From: an uncultured Ectothiorhodospiraceae bacterium
Lineage (GTDB): Bacteria > Pseudomonadota > Gammaproteobacteria > CAMYNG01
Assembly: GCA_947259765.1 (NCBI GenBank)
Contig: CAMYNG010000007.1
Coordinates: forward strand, 1-64,000
Length of the DNA: 64,000 bases
Direction: 5' to 3'
In this document: positions 8,726 to 17,420 of the stretch, piece by piece
Layout of the letters: every line of letters starts with the position of its first letter
Numbering within the stretch: the first letter of the stretch is position 1
Notes under the pieces: model-generated
Told to the model about the DNA's origin: nothing
Database searches by the model: none
The model's input: only the letters and a program-made list of their open reading frames with translations
Made by a program: the position numbers and the translations under genes

Positions 8726-9475
8726 ATGAAACATGAAAGTATAGAAACTAACTCCGGGCTTTTAATTGTCCTGACATTGATCGTGATCAGTATTGGCGGG
8801 CTGGTAGAAATTGTGCCGCTATATTTTATTGACGACACAATCGAGACCGTAAAAGTTGCCGACAAGGACACAATTCGTCCCTACACCCCACTTGAGCTTC
8901 GGGGCCGGGATATCTACCAGCGCGAAGGATGTTACCTGTGCCATTCACAAATGATTCGACCATTTCGTGATGAGGCACTTCGATACGGCCACTATTCACT
9001 GGCGGCAGAGTCGCAGTACGACCATCCCTTTCAGTGGGGGTCCAAGCGCACAGGGCCGGATCTGGCCCGGGTGGGCGGAAAATATTCAAACGAGTGGCAT
9101 GTTCAGCATTTGCGGGAGCCTCGCTCCGTTGTGCCTGAATCCATTATGCCTAATTATCCTTGGCTGCTGGAAAACAAACTTGCATACAAGGATATTCGAA
9201 GCCGAATGCGAGCTCTGAAAATGGTGGGCGTTCCCTATTCCGAAACACAAGCTGAGTATGAGGCCAATATTGAACGCTTCGGACAGGAAGTTGCGGATAT
9301 GCTGGATGTCGAACAGGCGGAGACCAATCTTCTCACGCAGGCCAATCGGGCAAACTATGATGGGAATAACTCTCATGTTACCGAGATGGACGCATTGGTC
9401 GCCTATCTACAGATGTTGGGAACGCTTGTAGATTTCACTAAATTTGATGAGGGTTACTTTGCGCAGTTTCGCTAG
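8726..9475 (+). CDS. ccoO: cbb3 oxidase subunit II (monoheme cytochrome c)
   Basis: Membrane-anchored monoheme cytochrome c that feeds electrons to CcoN. One N-terminal helix (about residues 11-33) is followed by the heme c site C69-Y-L-C72-H73 and the distal ligand region [11 protein letters not shown]. At 249 residues it is longer than the ~200-residue textbook form; the extra length lies in a hydrophilic segment (about residues 170-215) before the conserved [14 protein letters not shown]. The gene sits between ccoN and ccoQ with short spacers and no sign of frameshift. Confidence 0.96.
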   Translation: MKHESIETNSGLLIVLTLIVISIGGLVEIVPLYFIDDTIETVKVADKDTIRPYTPLELRGRDIYQREGCYLCHSQMIRPFRDEALRYGHYSLAAESQYDHPFQWGSKRTGPDLARVGGKYSNEWHVQHLREPRSVVPESIMPNYPWLLENKLAYKDIRSRMRALKMVGVPYSETQAEYEANIERFGQEVADMLDVEQAETNLLTQANRANYDGNNSHVTEMDALVAYLQMLGTLVDFTKFDEGYFAQFR

Positions 9476-9492
9476 AGCGTAACGATTCAAGC

Positions 9493-9696
9493 ATGGCAGA
9501 TTTTTTCGCATGGTTTACTCATATGGAGAACACCAAGCCACTGGCGCTGGTGCTTTTCTTTGTGACGTTCGCAGCGATTGTAATTTACGTTTTCAGTGGT
9601 AAAAAACGTAAGAAACGACTGGAGTCGTACAAGAATATTCCACTGCAAGACGATGACGAACAAGACAAAAAGATTCGCGAGGAAAGTGATCAATGA
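9493..9696 (+). CDS. ccoQ: cbb3 oxidase small subunit CcoQ
   Basis: 67 residues with one hydrophobic helix (about 16-35), a basic cluster (SGKKRKKRLESYKNIPL) and an acidic C-terminus. Sequence type and position between ccoO and ccoP match CcoQ, a single-helix protein that stabilises the oxidase complex. The stop overlaps the ccoP start in ATGA, so translation is probably coupled. Confidence 0.9.
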   Translation: MADFFAWFTHMENTKPLALVLFFVTFAAIVIYVFSGKKRKKRLESYKNIPLQDDDEQDKKIREESDQ

Positions 9697-10610
9697 GTAA
9701 AGAAGCGCCGAAACAAGCGGTGCAGACAACCGGCCATGCATGGGACGGTGACTTGCAGGAGTTTAATAATCCGCTACCACGTTGGTGGCTGTGGGGCTTC
9801 TATGCCACGGTTGTTTTCGCGTTGGTATATTGGCTGTTGTTTCCGGCCTGGCCTGTGGGCAAAACTTACACAAAGGGCATACTTAACGAGATTACCTATA
9901 CCGATGCCAAAGGCCAGGAGATCTCGACACACTGGAATACGCGCTCTCTGTTGGCAAAGGAGATGCAGGAATCTCGCGCACAGCAGCAACAATACGTCGC
10001 ACAGTTACAAGACGCCGGTTACCGAGAAATCCGGGCTGATCAGAAAAAAAACGAGTTTGCCTACTCTATGGCGAAAGTCCTGTTTGCTGACAATTGCGCT
10101 GCCTGTCATCAGGGTGGCGGTGCAGGCGTGATTGGACACTACCCTAATCTGGCAGATGACGCCTGGCTATGGGGCGGGACCTACGGACAGATCGAAACAA
10201 CGATACGCGAAGGTCACATGGGCTTTATGCCGGCCTTTGAAGATGGCCTGACGGAGCAGGAACTGGATGATGTGGCGCTCTATGTGCTGGCCAAATCCGG
10301 TGAGAAAGTGGCTGGTGAACAGATGCAACGTGGGGCGGAAATTTTCAACGGTGAAACGGGTGGTTGCCATTACTGCCATACCAAAGAAGCCAATGGAATG
10401 ACCAGCATGGGATCGGCAAATCTAACCGATCACATTTGGACTATCGCGGATGTGCCGGGTAAATCTGATCTGGCGTCTAAAAAAGACGCCGTCAAGCAGG
10501 TTATTCGCAACGGAGTAAGCCGAAAAATGCCAGCCTGGAAGGATCGCCTAAGTGATATTGAGATCCGCATGCTGACGTTTTACGTGCACCAATTGGGCGG
10601 CGGAAAATAG
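9693..10610 (+). CDS. ccoP: cbb3 oxidase subunit III (diheme cytochrome c)
   Basis: 305-residue membrane-anchored diheme cytochrome c that receives electrons from soluble cytochromes. The CcoP N-terminal motif (DGDLQEFNNPLPRWW) precedes one helix (about 31-50), then two cytochrome c domains with heme sites C135-A-A-C138-H139 and C225-H-Y-C228-H229. ATG 9693 overlaps ccoQ by four bases. It ends the structural genes; ccoG follows after 103 bases that can fold into alternative hairpins. Confidence 0.97.
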   Translation: MSKEAPKQAVQTTGHAWDGDLQEFNNPLPRWWLWGFYATVVFALVYWLLFPAWPVGKTYTKGILNEITYTDAKGQEISTHWNTRSLLAKEMQESRAQQQQYVAQLQDAGYREIRADQKKNEFAYSMAKVLFADNCAACHQGGGAGVIGHYPNLADDAWLWGGTYGQIETTIREGHMGFMPAFEDGLTEQELDDVALYVLAKSGEKVAGEQMQRGAEIFNGETGGCHYCHTKEANGMTSMGSANLTDHIWTIADVPGKSDLASKKDAVKQVIRNGVSRKMPAWKDRLSDIEIRMLTFYVHQLGGGK

Positions 10611-10631
10611 TTATCTGAAACCTGAACTGGA

Positions 10632-10669
10632 ACAGGGTCGGGGCTGAAAACGGACAGCCCCCCTGTCCG
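10632..10669 (+). promoter_or_regulatory. Two mutually exclusive hairpins between ccoP and ccoG
   Basis: GGGGCTG (10640-10646) pairs with CAGCCCC (10655-10661), and ACAGGG (10632-10637) can extend the pairing with CCCTGT (10661-10666). Alternatively CGGACAG (10651-10657) pairs with CTGTCCG (10663-10669). The stems share bases and cannot form together. No T-run follows, so this is not a plain terminator; a processing or translation-control role is speculation. Confidence 0.4.
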
Positions 10670-10713
10670 GTGAAGGTCAGGATGTATTTCAGGCTAATGG
10701 TAATTTCCCGTCC

Positions 10714-12135
10714 ATGACCCAAGAAACTTATCAAGCCCGAGTTCCCATTTTTCCCCGGTCCGTCAAGGGCCGGTTTCGCTTCTTAAAATACGCGATTCTA
10801 TTTCTCGCCTACGGTATCTATTTCTCCCTACCCTGGATTCCCTGGGAGCGTAGCAACGCTCCGGATCAGATAGTATTGTTTGATCTTGTTGGCAGGCACT
10901 TTTACATTTTTGATCTTGTTGTCTACGCACAGGATATCTTTTGGTTGGCCGGTTTTTTGGTCGTTGGTGCGCTGCTGCTATTTTTTGTGACCGGAATCGC
11001 CGGACGCGTCTTCTGTGGTTATTTCTGTTTTCAGACTTTGTGGACCGACGTGTTCATGTGGATAGAACGACAGGTCCAAGGCGAGCGCAATGCACGAATT
11101 AGGCTTGCGGAGGCGCCTTTGTCGCCCGCTAAGGCATTTAAATTTTTGCTAACACATCTGCTGTGGTTGTGCGTAGCACTTGCAACCGGTCTTACGTTTA
11201 CCCTCTATTGGGGGTACGCGCCGGACATAGTCCACCAGTTGATTACCGGCACAGCACCGTTCCCGGCCTATGCCACAACCCTGTTTCTGACACTAACAAC
11301 CTACGTCATGGCCGGCTTGGCGCGTGAGCAGGTTTGTACATACATGTGCCCCTATGCGCGTTTTCAGGGCGTGATGTTTGATTCAGATACACTTGTAGTG
11401 GCATACGATGACAAGCGTGGAGAACAAGAATGTGGGCGTTGCAAACCGGCGCGTGGCTTGAAAGATCGAGATGAGCGCCACCGCAAGGGATATGGCGACT
11501 GTATCGACTGCGGATACTGTGTTCAGGTTTGTCCGATGGGCATCGACATTCGCAACGGTTTGCAGTATCAATGTACTTCATGCGCCTTATGCGTCGACGC
11601 TTGCGATACCATTATGGATTCCATCAACTACCCTCGAGGCTTGATTCGCTACTCGTCTGAGAACGCACTTTCCGGGAAGCCGACGCGAATATTCAAGCTG
11701 AAGAATATCGGTTATGGATTTGCGACGGTTTTGACAATCGCTTTACTCGTTTGGAGTATTACCACACGCTCACTGGTGGAAATGGCGGTGCGACAGATCA
11801 GACAACCTATTTCCGTAACCCTCGCTGACGGCCGTGAGCAGAATCGCTATGAGATCAAAATAAATAATAAAACCAGTGAAACGGTGCACTATCGTTTTGG
11901 ATTGCAAGGGCTCGACGGAGCCGAGCTCGCCCTGGATGGCAGTACCAAGCTTGAGATTGCGCCGGAGAGCAGCGTGCAGTTTGTCACACTGGTTCGACTA
12001 TCTCCGCGAGATGTCCGGGAGAGCCGTTCACGTTTCCAATTCGTGTTGCAGCCGATTTCCGAGGCAGTTGCCGAGCCAGAATCCTGGGATGCCGTATTCT
12101 ATGTTCCTGCTAACCGTTTAACGCCAATACAATGA
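10714..12135 (+). CDS. ccoG: cbb3 oxidase accessory protein CcoG (4Fe-4S, RdxA/FixG type)
   Basis: 473-residue polyferredoxin-like membrane protein needed for copper supply to the cbb3 oxidase; family members reduce Cu(II). It has about five helices, an early membrane Cys motif (GRVFCGYFCFQTLWTD), the CTYMCPYARFQ motif, and two clustered 4Fe-4S sites (CIDCGYCVQVCP and CTSCALCVDACD). The C-terminal ~120 residues form the periplasmic immunoglobulin-like domain. The last four bases (ATGA) overlap the next gene. Confidence 0.95.
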   Translation: MTQETYQARVPIFPRSVKGRFRFLKYAILFLAYGIYFSLPWIPWERSNAPDQIVLFDLVGRHFYIFDLVVYAQDIFWLAGFLVVGALLLFFVTGIAGRVFCGYFCFQTLWTDVFMWIERQVQGERNARIRLAEAPLSPAKAFKFLLTHLLWLCVALATGLTFTLYWGYAPDIVHQLITGTAPFPAYATTLFLTLTTYVMAGLAREQVCTYMCPYARFQGVMFDSDTLVVAYDDKRGEQECGRCKPARGLKDRDERHRKGYGDCIDCGYCVQVCPMGIDIRNGLQYQCTSCALCVDACDTIMDSINYPRGLIRYSSENALSGKPTRIFKLKNIGYGFATVLTIALLVWSITTRSLVEMAVRQIRQPISVTLADGREQNRYEIKINNKTSETVHYRFGLQGLDGAELALDGSTKLEIAPESSVQFVTLVRLSPRDVRESRSRFQFVLQPISEAVAEPESWDAVFYVPANRLTPIQ

Positions 12136-12956
12136 ACCAACTGTTTATAACTCTTCCGGGCGGCGTTCTGCTTATTGCAGTCGTCTTTTATATTGTGTTC
12201 CGTCTGTTTTCACTACCCAGTAAATTCATTGCGGCGTTGGTTGCCATTACCGCTCTAGGAGCCTATGTACCGGTGGCTATTGTCACGCAACCGGGCGCCG
12301 ATGTAATTGCAATTCACGTGGCGGTCTATGTGGTCGTTGCTTACGTGCTGGGAATTATTGCTAGTCAATACGAAGCCGGGAATTTGGATGATGAGCAGCG
12401 TCGCATACGTTTTCATTGGGCGCCCGCTGCGATTATTGGTTTCTTTTTGTTCGTGCTGGCCGTCAATACCGTGTTTATTCTCATGGCGCAAAGCGGAATC
12501 GGTCATGAGATTGCACGCCAAATCTTTCCAGTACCTCGTGGTGGCGGCGAAGTCAGTTCCTATTTTCCCGGTACCGTTACACATGATTTTCAACAACGGG
12601 AAGATGAATACAACAACTATCTGTTGCGTGCTGAGCAGCAGGAGTTACGTGGTTGGCGTATTCACAAGGGTTGGCTGAACCCACCCCAGGTAGGACAGCA
12701 GAATGTTTTCCAGGTGAAAATTTTGGATCGGAACGATCAGGCGATTGAAAATGCCGAGATCAAAGGTGTATTTTTGCGGCCCGCCGATAGTCGTCGTGAC
12801 CAGCCGTTTACCATGGCGGAGCTTGGCGGGGGAGTGTACCAGGCACATCTGATACTATCCGAGGCAGGAAAGTGGGATCTTTTACTTACCGTTAGAAAAG
12901 ACGATGCTGTACACGAACTCAAAGGGACCACGCGTATCGCCAGCCGGGCGGAATGA
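12132..12956 (+). CDS. FixH/CcoH-like assembly protein with extra N-terminal helices
   Basis: 274 residues. The C-terminal half matches FixH/CcoH: one helix (about 95-118) and a periplasmic beta domain (GWLNPPQVGQQNVFQVKILD, then GGGVYQAHLILSEAGKWDLLLTV, in two separate strands). Ahead of it are three more hydrophobic helices (about 4-25, 34-55, 60-80), which classical CcoH of ~160 residues lacks. It overlaps ccoG and ccoI by four bases on each side, so position also supports CcoH, an assembly factor for the cbb3 oxidase. The function of the extra helices is unknown. Confidence 0.82.
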   Translation: MNQLFITLPGGVLLIAVVFYIVFRLFSLPSKFIAALVAITALGAYVPVAIVTQPGADVIAIHVAVYVVVAYVLGIIASQYEAGNLDDEQRRIRFHWAPAAIIGFFLFVLAVNTVFILMAQSGIGHEIARQIFPVPRGGGEVSSYFPGTVTHDFQQREDEYNNYLLRAEQQELRGWRIHKGWLNPPQVGQQNVFQVKILDRNDQAIENAEIKGVFLRPADSRRDQPFTMAELGGGVYQAHLILSEAGKWDLLLTVRKDDAVHELKGTTRIASRAE

Positions 12957-15424
12957 TGGCTGACTCACCACGGCCATGTTTTCACTGTGGCCTGCCTTGT
13001 CCGGAGGGCGAAAGTTTTAGCGTTAAAATAGACGGTCGTGCCCGTCCTATGTGTTGTCCGGGCTGCCAAGCGGTGGCAAACGCTATCGTCGAGAATAATC
13101 TGACCGACTACTATCGATTGCGTAGCGAGGCGCCCCGTAATCCCGCCGACCTGATACCGGCCGCGCTCAAAGAGGCTGCGGTGTTTGACCAGGACCGCGT
13201 ACAGGAGAGTTTTGTAAAAACCCGCGAGGGGGACAGGCGAGAGGCCGCGTTAATCCTTGAAGGCATCGTTTGTGCAGCCTGTGTTTGGTTAAGCGAGCGG
13301 CATGTCAGCTCATTACCTGGTGTGGAATCATTTCGCGTCAACTACTCAACTCATCGCGCCCAGGTTTCATGGGACAGTAGCCAAATTCAATTGAGTGACA
13401 TCCTGCGTGCGATTGCGGCCATCGGCTATGTAGCGCACCCTTTCGATGCTGGACGCCAGGAGGCGATTTTTCGACGTGAGCGCAGGCAGTCGCTCTGGCG
13501 TATTGCTGTTGCAGGATTTGGCGCCATGCAGGTAATGATGTTGGCGGTCGCCATGTATTCCGGAGATTTCCACGGCATGGATGATGACCTCCGCCGCTTC
13601 ATGCGTTGGGTCAGTATGCTTATCGCAGTGCCCGTCGTTCTCTATTCGGCGCAGCCGTTTTTTAAAGCCGCATGGCGGGATCTGCGTAGTCGTCACGCGG
13701 GAATGGACGTGCCGGTTGCATTGGCAATTGGTGCGGCCACCATAGCCAGTATTCGAGCGACACTTGCCGACACGGGTGAAGTGTATTTTGATTCTGCAAC
13801 CATGTTCACATTTTTCCTGCTTACCGGCCGCTACCTGGAGATGTCTGCGCGCCACCGCGCCGGCCAGGCCGCGGAAGAACTCGTGCGGCTGCTGCCTGCG
13901 GTGGCAACGCGCCTGGTTGCAGGCAATCAGGAAACCGTGCCGGTGGCAGATCTCAGGGTTGGCGATACGGTATTGGTCAGGCCGGGGGAGACGGTACCCG
14001 CCGATGGCCACATAATCGAAGGCGTCAGCTCCGTAAATGAATCACTGATAACGGGGGAAAGCCTGCCGTTGGCCAAGTTACAGGGCGAGTGCGTAACAGG
14101 TGGGACTGTCAATGTCGAAAGTCCATTGACGATCGTTATCGACAAGGTCGGCGAACAGACCGTACTCGCTGCCATTGTGCGGTTGCTGGACCGGGCACAG
14201 ACTGAAAAACCACGCGTAGCGCGAACGGCCGATCGAGTCGCTGGATGGTTTGTGAGTATTATTTTGTTGCTGGCAGCCGTGGTGGCCTGGTGGTGGTGGC
14301 AACACGATCCTGAACAAGCCTTTGCAATAACCTTATCGGTTCTCGTCGTGACCTGTCCCTGTGCGCTGTCGCTGGCGACACCGGCGGCAGTTACTGCCGC
14401 GACGGGTGCGCTTACCCGTAGTGGTTTATTGGTCACGCGCGGCCATGCGTTGGAAACACTCGCCCGCGCAAGCCATATTCTGTTTGATAAAACCGGTACG
14501 CTTACTTACGGGCGTCTACATCTGAGTAGGGTGAAACTATTCCGTGCGGAGGTAGCGCGAGACACCGTGTTACGTCTGGCCGCGGCTTTGGAGCAGGGTT
14601 CGGAGCACCCGGTCGGCAGTTTGTTGGCCAGCCAGATTGAAGCGCCACCGGCGGACGCGCCCAGGGCGACGCCCGGCGAGGGAATGCAGGGAGTGATCGA
14701 TGGTGACATCTATCGTATCGGTACGCGGGAGTTTGTTGCCGAACTCTTCGATTCGTCTACGAGTGATGTGCATACAGAGCACACTGAGGCGACACAAGTG
14801 TGGCTAGCTGATGCGCAAGGACTTATAGCGCAGTTCGAAATTACCGACACCTTAAGGCCGCAGGCACAGGATGCAATTGGTCAACTAAAGGAGCTGGGTT
14901 TACATTCAGCGATCCTGAGTGGCGACGCCCGGGGAGCTGTGCAAGATGTTGCTACTGCACTCGGAATTGATGAGGCACGGGCCCAGTTTAAACCCGAAGA
15001 CAAACTGAGCTATGTGCGTTCACTACAGGAACGTGGCGCAACGGTTGCAATGGTGGGGGACGGCGTTAACGACGCGCCGGTATTGGCACAGGCGCAGGTT
15101 TCAATTGCTATGGGTGCAGGTACTCAATTGGCGCAGGCCAGCGCCGATATGGTGCTATTGTCTGACGATCTCGGCAAACTTGCATTTGGTGTGCGCAAGG
15201 CCAGGCAAACCCTTACCGTGATCCGCCAAAATCTGAGTTGGGCGCTGTTCTATAATTTATCTGCAGTGCCGTTGGCGGCAGCGGGTTTTGTGGCCCCGTG
15301 GATGGCCGCATTGGGTATGTCCGCCAGCTCACTTGTGGTAGTTTTAAATGCACTGCGCCTGACGGAACGCCAAGATCGGAAGATACTAAAGGCGGCGACG
15401 CCGGGAAAACAACAACATCAATAA
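12953..15424 (+). CDS. ccoI: Copper-transporting P-type ATPase (CcoI/FixI/CopA2 type)
   Basis: 823-residue P1B ATPase that exports copper to the periplasm for assembly of the cbb3 oxidase. In order: a Cys-rich N-terminal domain (C9, C12, C16, then CCPGCQAV), a heavy-metal-binding domain with CAACVW, the membrane CPC motif at 468-470, the phosphorylation site D512 (DKTGTLT), the GDGVNDAP hinge and a C-terminal helix pair. Two consecutive ATG codons (12953, 12956) could start it; the first overlaps the FixH-like gene. The Cys-rich front domain separates it from detoxifying CopA. ccoS, often next, is displaced to 16763. Confidence 0.95.
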   Translation: MMADSPRPCFHCGLPCPEGESFSVKIDGRARPMCCPGCQAVANAIVENNLTDYYRLRSEAPRNPADLIPAALKEAAVFDQDRVQESFVKTREGDRREAALILEGIVCAACVWLSERHVSSLPGVESFRVNYSTHRAQVSWDSSQIQLSDILRAIAAIGYVAHPFDAGRQEAIFRRERRQSLWRIAVAGFGAMQVMMLAVAMYSGDFHGMDDDLRRFMRWVSMLIAVPVVLYSAQPFFKAAWRDLRSRHAGMDVPVALAIGAATIASIRATLADTGEVYFDSATMFTFFLLTGRYLEMSARHRAGQAAEELVRLLPAVATRLVAGNQETVPVADLRVGDTVLVRPGETVPADGHIIEGVSSVNESLITGESLPLAKLQGECVTGGTVNVESPLTIVIDKVGEQTVLAAIVRLLDRAQTEKPRVARTADRVAGWFVSIILLLAAVVAWWWWQHDPEQAFAITLSVLVVTCPCALSLATPAAVTAATGALTRSGLLVTRGHALETLARASHILFDKTGTLTYGRLHLSRVKLFRAEVARDTVLRLAAALEQGSEHPVGSLLASQIEAPPADAPRATPGEGMQGVIDGDIYRIGTREFVAELFDSSTSDVHTEHTEATQVWLADAQGLIAQFEITDTLRPQAQDAIGQLKELGLHSAILSGDARGAVQDVATALGIDEARAQFKPEDKLSYVRSLQERGATVAMVGDGVNDAPVLAQAQVSIAMGAGTQLAQASADMVLLSDDLGKLAFGVRKARQTLTVIRQNLSWALFYNLSAVPLAAAGFVAPWMAALGMSASSLVVVLNALRLTERQDRKILKAATPGKQQHQ

Positions 15425-15509
15425 GGGCGGTAAAGCATTGCGAGCCGAAGAAGTTACTGGCGTATGCTATATTGCTTATCTCGTGTATTAAGTAGGCACA
15501 AAAGCGTCA

Positions 15510-16322
15510 ATGCGAACAATTTTTTTGATAGCCGTGTTCTTTTGCGCCTGTTCTTGCGTCTTTGCCGATGATTCAGAAGAGGAGCACTTCCAGCGCGATA
15601 AAGGGCAACTGAGGCTTGGCGCATTCTTTGTTAGTGATATTAGCACACGCGTACGCATTGATTCCCAGAACGGACCACTCGGTACAACGCTGGATGCAGA
15701 GCAGGATCTCGGTTTGCGCGCGTCCGAAACCGTGCCACGGATCAATCTGACCTACCGCATCAAGGGTAAGCACCGTTTGGATTTTGGCTGGTTTAATCTT
15801 GAGCGCGAGGGGTTGAAGGTTATTGATAAGGAAATTAAGTTCCTTAATAAGACATATCCTATCAATGCTGAAATTGAGAGTTTTATAAATACTGAAATCT
15901 ATAAACTAAATTACACCTATCTGTTTTTTGAGCATCCAAAGCTTTCGCTGGGCATAGGAGGTGGCTTCCATTTTTCCGACATTTCAATTGGTATTAAAAC
16001 CCATGGTACACCCGGCGTTATCGAAGAGGAAGTCGGTGGTTTGGCACCACTGCCATTACTGGGATTTTCCTTCGCTTATCGTATCAAACCAAAATTGATT
16101 TTTGCCATGCGAGCGGATCAGTTTTTCCTGAACTATTCCAAGTACAGTGGTTCGATGGTCGATCTCAGCCTGGCGGTGGAATGGCACGCATTTAGGCGAG
16201 TCGGTTTCGGCTTTGGTTGGGACCGCGTGTCTCTGGATGTTAGAATGGATGACGACGATTTACGCGGCGAGTTTCAGAACTCCTATGCCGGATTTCTCTT
16301 TTATTCTGCCGTGTATTTTTAG
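15510..16322 (+). CDS. Outer-membrane beta-barrel protein, unknown function
   Basis: 270 residues with a cleavable signal peptide (MRTIFLIAVFFCACSCVFA, then DDSEEE). The mature part alternates hydrophobic and polar residues (RINLTYRIKGKHRLDFGWF; RVGFGFGWDRVSLDVRM) and ends in an aromatic residue (SAVYF), as barrel proteins do. I cannot assign it to a named porin family. The middle (15800-15960) is visibly richer in A/T than its neighbours. It lies between ccoI and ccoS on the same strand, where usually no gene intervenes; a link to the oxidase is not shown. Confidence 0.75.
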   Translation: MRTIFLIAVFFCACSCVFADDSEEEHFQRDKGQLRLGAFFVSDISTRVRIDSQNGPLGTTLDAEQDLGLRASETVPRINLTYRIKGKHRLDFGWFNLEREGLKVIDKEIKFLNKTYPINAEIESFINTEIYKLNYTYLFFEHPKLSLGIGGGFHFSDISIGIKTHGTPGVIEEEVGGLAPLPLLGFSFAYRIKPKLIFAMRADQFFLNYSKYSGSMVDLSLAVEWHAFRRVGFGFGWDRVSLDVRMDDDDLRGEFQNSYAGFLFYSAVYF

Positions 16323-16419
16323 TTTCAGAAAGCAGGTGTCCGCCCACGACGCCTTTCTCTCCCATTATCCGACGAAGCTGCTCGTAACGAAATGTACTCG
16401 AACCTTCGGAGAAAACATT

Positions 16420-16632
16420 CTAAATCGCTGATGGCGGCTGTTCGTCTTCCGCGCCGATGATCGCGCCAAGGAACCGCTCAGCATCAGCCAGGTTCGTGAA
16501 AGGCCCTTGCACGCCTTCTCTGGCATGGAAGAACCAGCCTTCGGCGTCGATATGAAAGAAACGATTGCTGCGGGGCATCAGGTCGGCCCGACGGGTACGC
16601 CGTTTGCTTTGCAAATTGATGATAACAGCCAT
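16420..16632 (-). CDS. Small soluble protein, DUF6316-like
   Basis: 70 residues. The core reads RSNRFFHIDAEGWFFHARE then GVQGPFTNLADAERFL, a pattern I associate with small gammaproteobacterial proteins (possibly DUF6316) of unknown function. There are no membrane segments. It runs opposite to the cco genes, converging on the barrel gene, and is divergent from ccoS. The conserved-looking WFF..REG..GPF core makes it more likely than chance to be real. Confidence 0.6.
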   Translation of the reverse strand: MAVIINLQSKRRTRRADLMPRSNRFFHIDAEGWFFHAREGVQGPFTNLADAERFLGAIIGAEDEQPPSAI

Positions 16633-16762
16633 GATTTATTTCCGTTTTTTATTGGGGTGATTAGAAGTCTAGTCTGTTGTCGGCCTCCGGATCTGTCAGC
16701 CAATTCTGAATTTTATGTAGGATTTTTCTGACGAGTCGCAGCGGCTCGGGTAAAGTGCTGCT

Positions 16763-16999
16763 ATGAGCATACTTTACATGTTGATCCCACTGGCGGTAGT
16801 GCTAATGATTGTGGCTGTGGGCGGGCTGATCTGGGCGATACGTAGTGGCCAGTTCGAGGACCTGGAAGGCCCGGCTTATCGCATCCTGATGGACGATGAC
16901 GACCCTCGTGTACCCACGAAAGCCGGAAAATCAGAAGGCTCCGCCGAAACGAGCGATCCGGAGGCCGATGACGGCCGCTTGAACGACGACGCAAAGTAA
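16763..16999 (+). CDS. ccoS: cbb3 oxidase maturation protein CcoS
   Basis: 78 residues with one helix (about 4-25) followed by the CcoS signature WAIRSGQFEDLEGPAYRIL and a run of four Asp (44-47). CcoS is required for insertion of heme and copper into the cbb3 oxidase. The acidic tail is somewhat longer than in minimal homologues. Normally next to ccoI, it is here 1.3 kb away, after a barrel gene and an opposite-strand gene. Confidence 0.94.
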   Translation: MSILYMLIPLAVVLMIVAVGGLIWAIRSGQFEDLEGPAYRILMDDDDPRVPTKAGKSEGSAETSDPEADDGRLNDDAK

Positions 17000-17047
17000 A
17001 TTAGAATTTGCTAATTAAGCTTCAAATCCAGGCGCAGGCACCCCGAA

Positions 17048-17149
17048 ATGAAAGAAATGTTCACGTTTGAAAATTTTCCCATGGTTATCGTCGTAGGCTT
17101 GGTCGTTTTAGCCTGGGTTTCGTTTTTGAGTGTCGTGCTCGCCGGCTGA
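17048..17149 (+). CDS. Possible 33-residue single-helix peptide downstream of ccoS
   Basis: ATG 17048 opens a frame of 33 codons: a short polar head (MKEMFTFENFP) then one hydrophobic helix to the end. It starts 48 bases after ccoS on the same strand. Small one-helix subunits are known in cbb3 complexes (CcoQ, CcoM), so position suggests a similar role, but I see no specific sequence match. The ribosome-binding site is weak. Confidence 0.4.
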   Translation: MKEMFTFENFPMVIVVGLVVLAWVSFLSVVLAG

Positions 17150-17420
17150 CACGCCCGTAATGACGACGGTTTCGGGATTAAGCGAAACCCCACCCGCAGT
17201 AAAATCGCTTTAAGTGAAATGTAGGGTATTTGTGCGTCATTTCTTTGGCAGGTGGATCGAAGTGTACTGCTAACTGACGGATTTTTAGGCTTTTATTGAA
17301 CCCCCGCACGTTTTTCCGGCTGCACGTCGCTGCAGTTTATCGGTCCGCCTTTAGCGAATTCTAAAGATCCTCTCTCCGCATACCGTTAACCCTATATTAT
17401 TCCTAGGGATTTCGGCCTCA
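17150..17420. other. Intergenic region with a hairpin, no gene seen
   Basis: 271 bases upstream of the VWA gene. GGTTTCG (17168-17174) pairs with CGAAACC (17183-17189), but no T-run follows. The stretch just before the next start is AT-rich (CCTATATTATTCC) and could hold its promoter. Confidence 0.4.

Noticed and set aside
17168-17189. Terminator after the ccoS region
   Set aside because: The 7-bp stem GGTTTCG/CGAAACC has no T-run, so I list it only as a hairpin.
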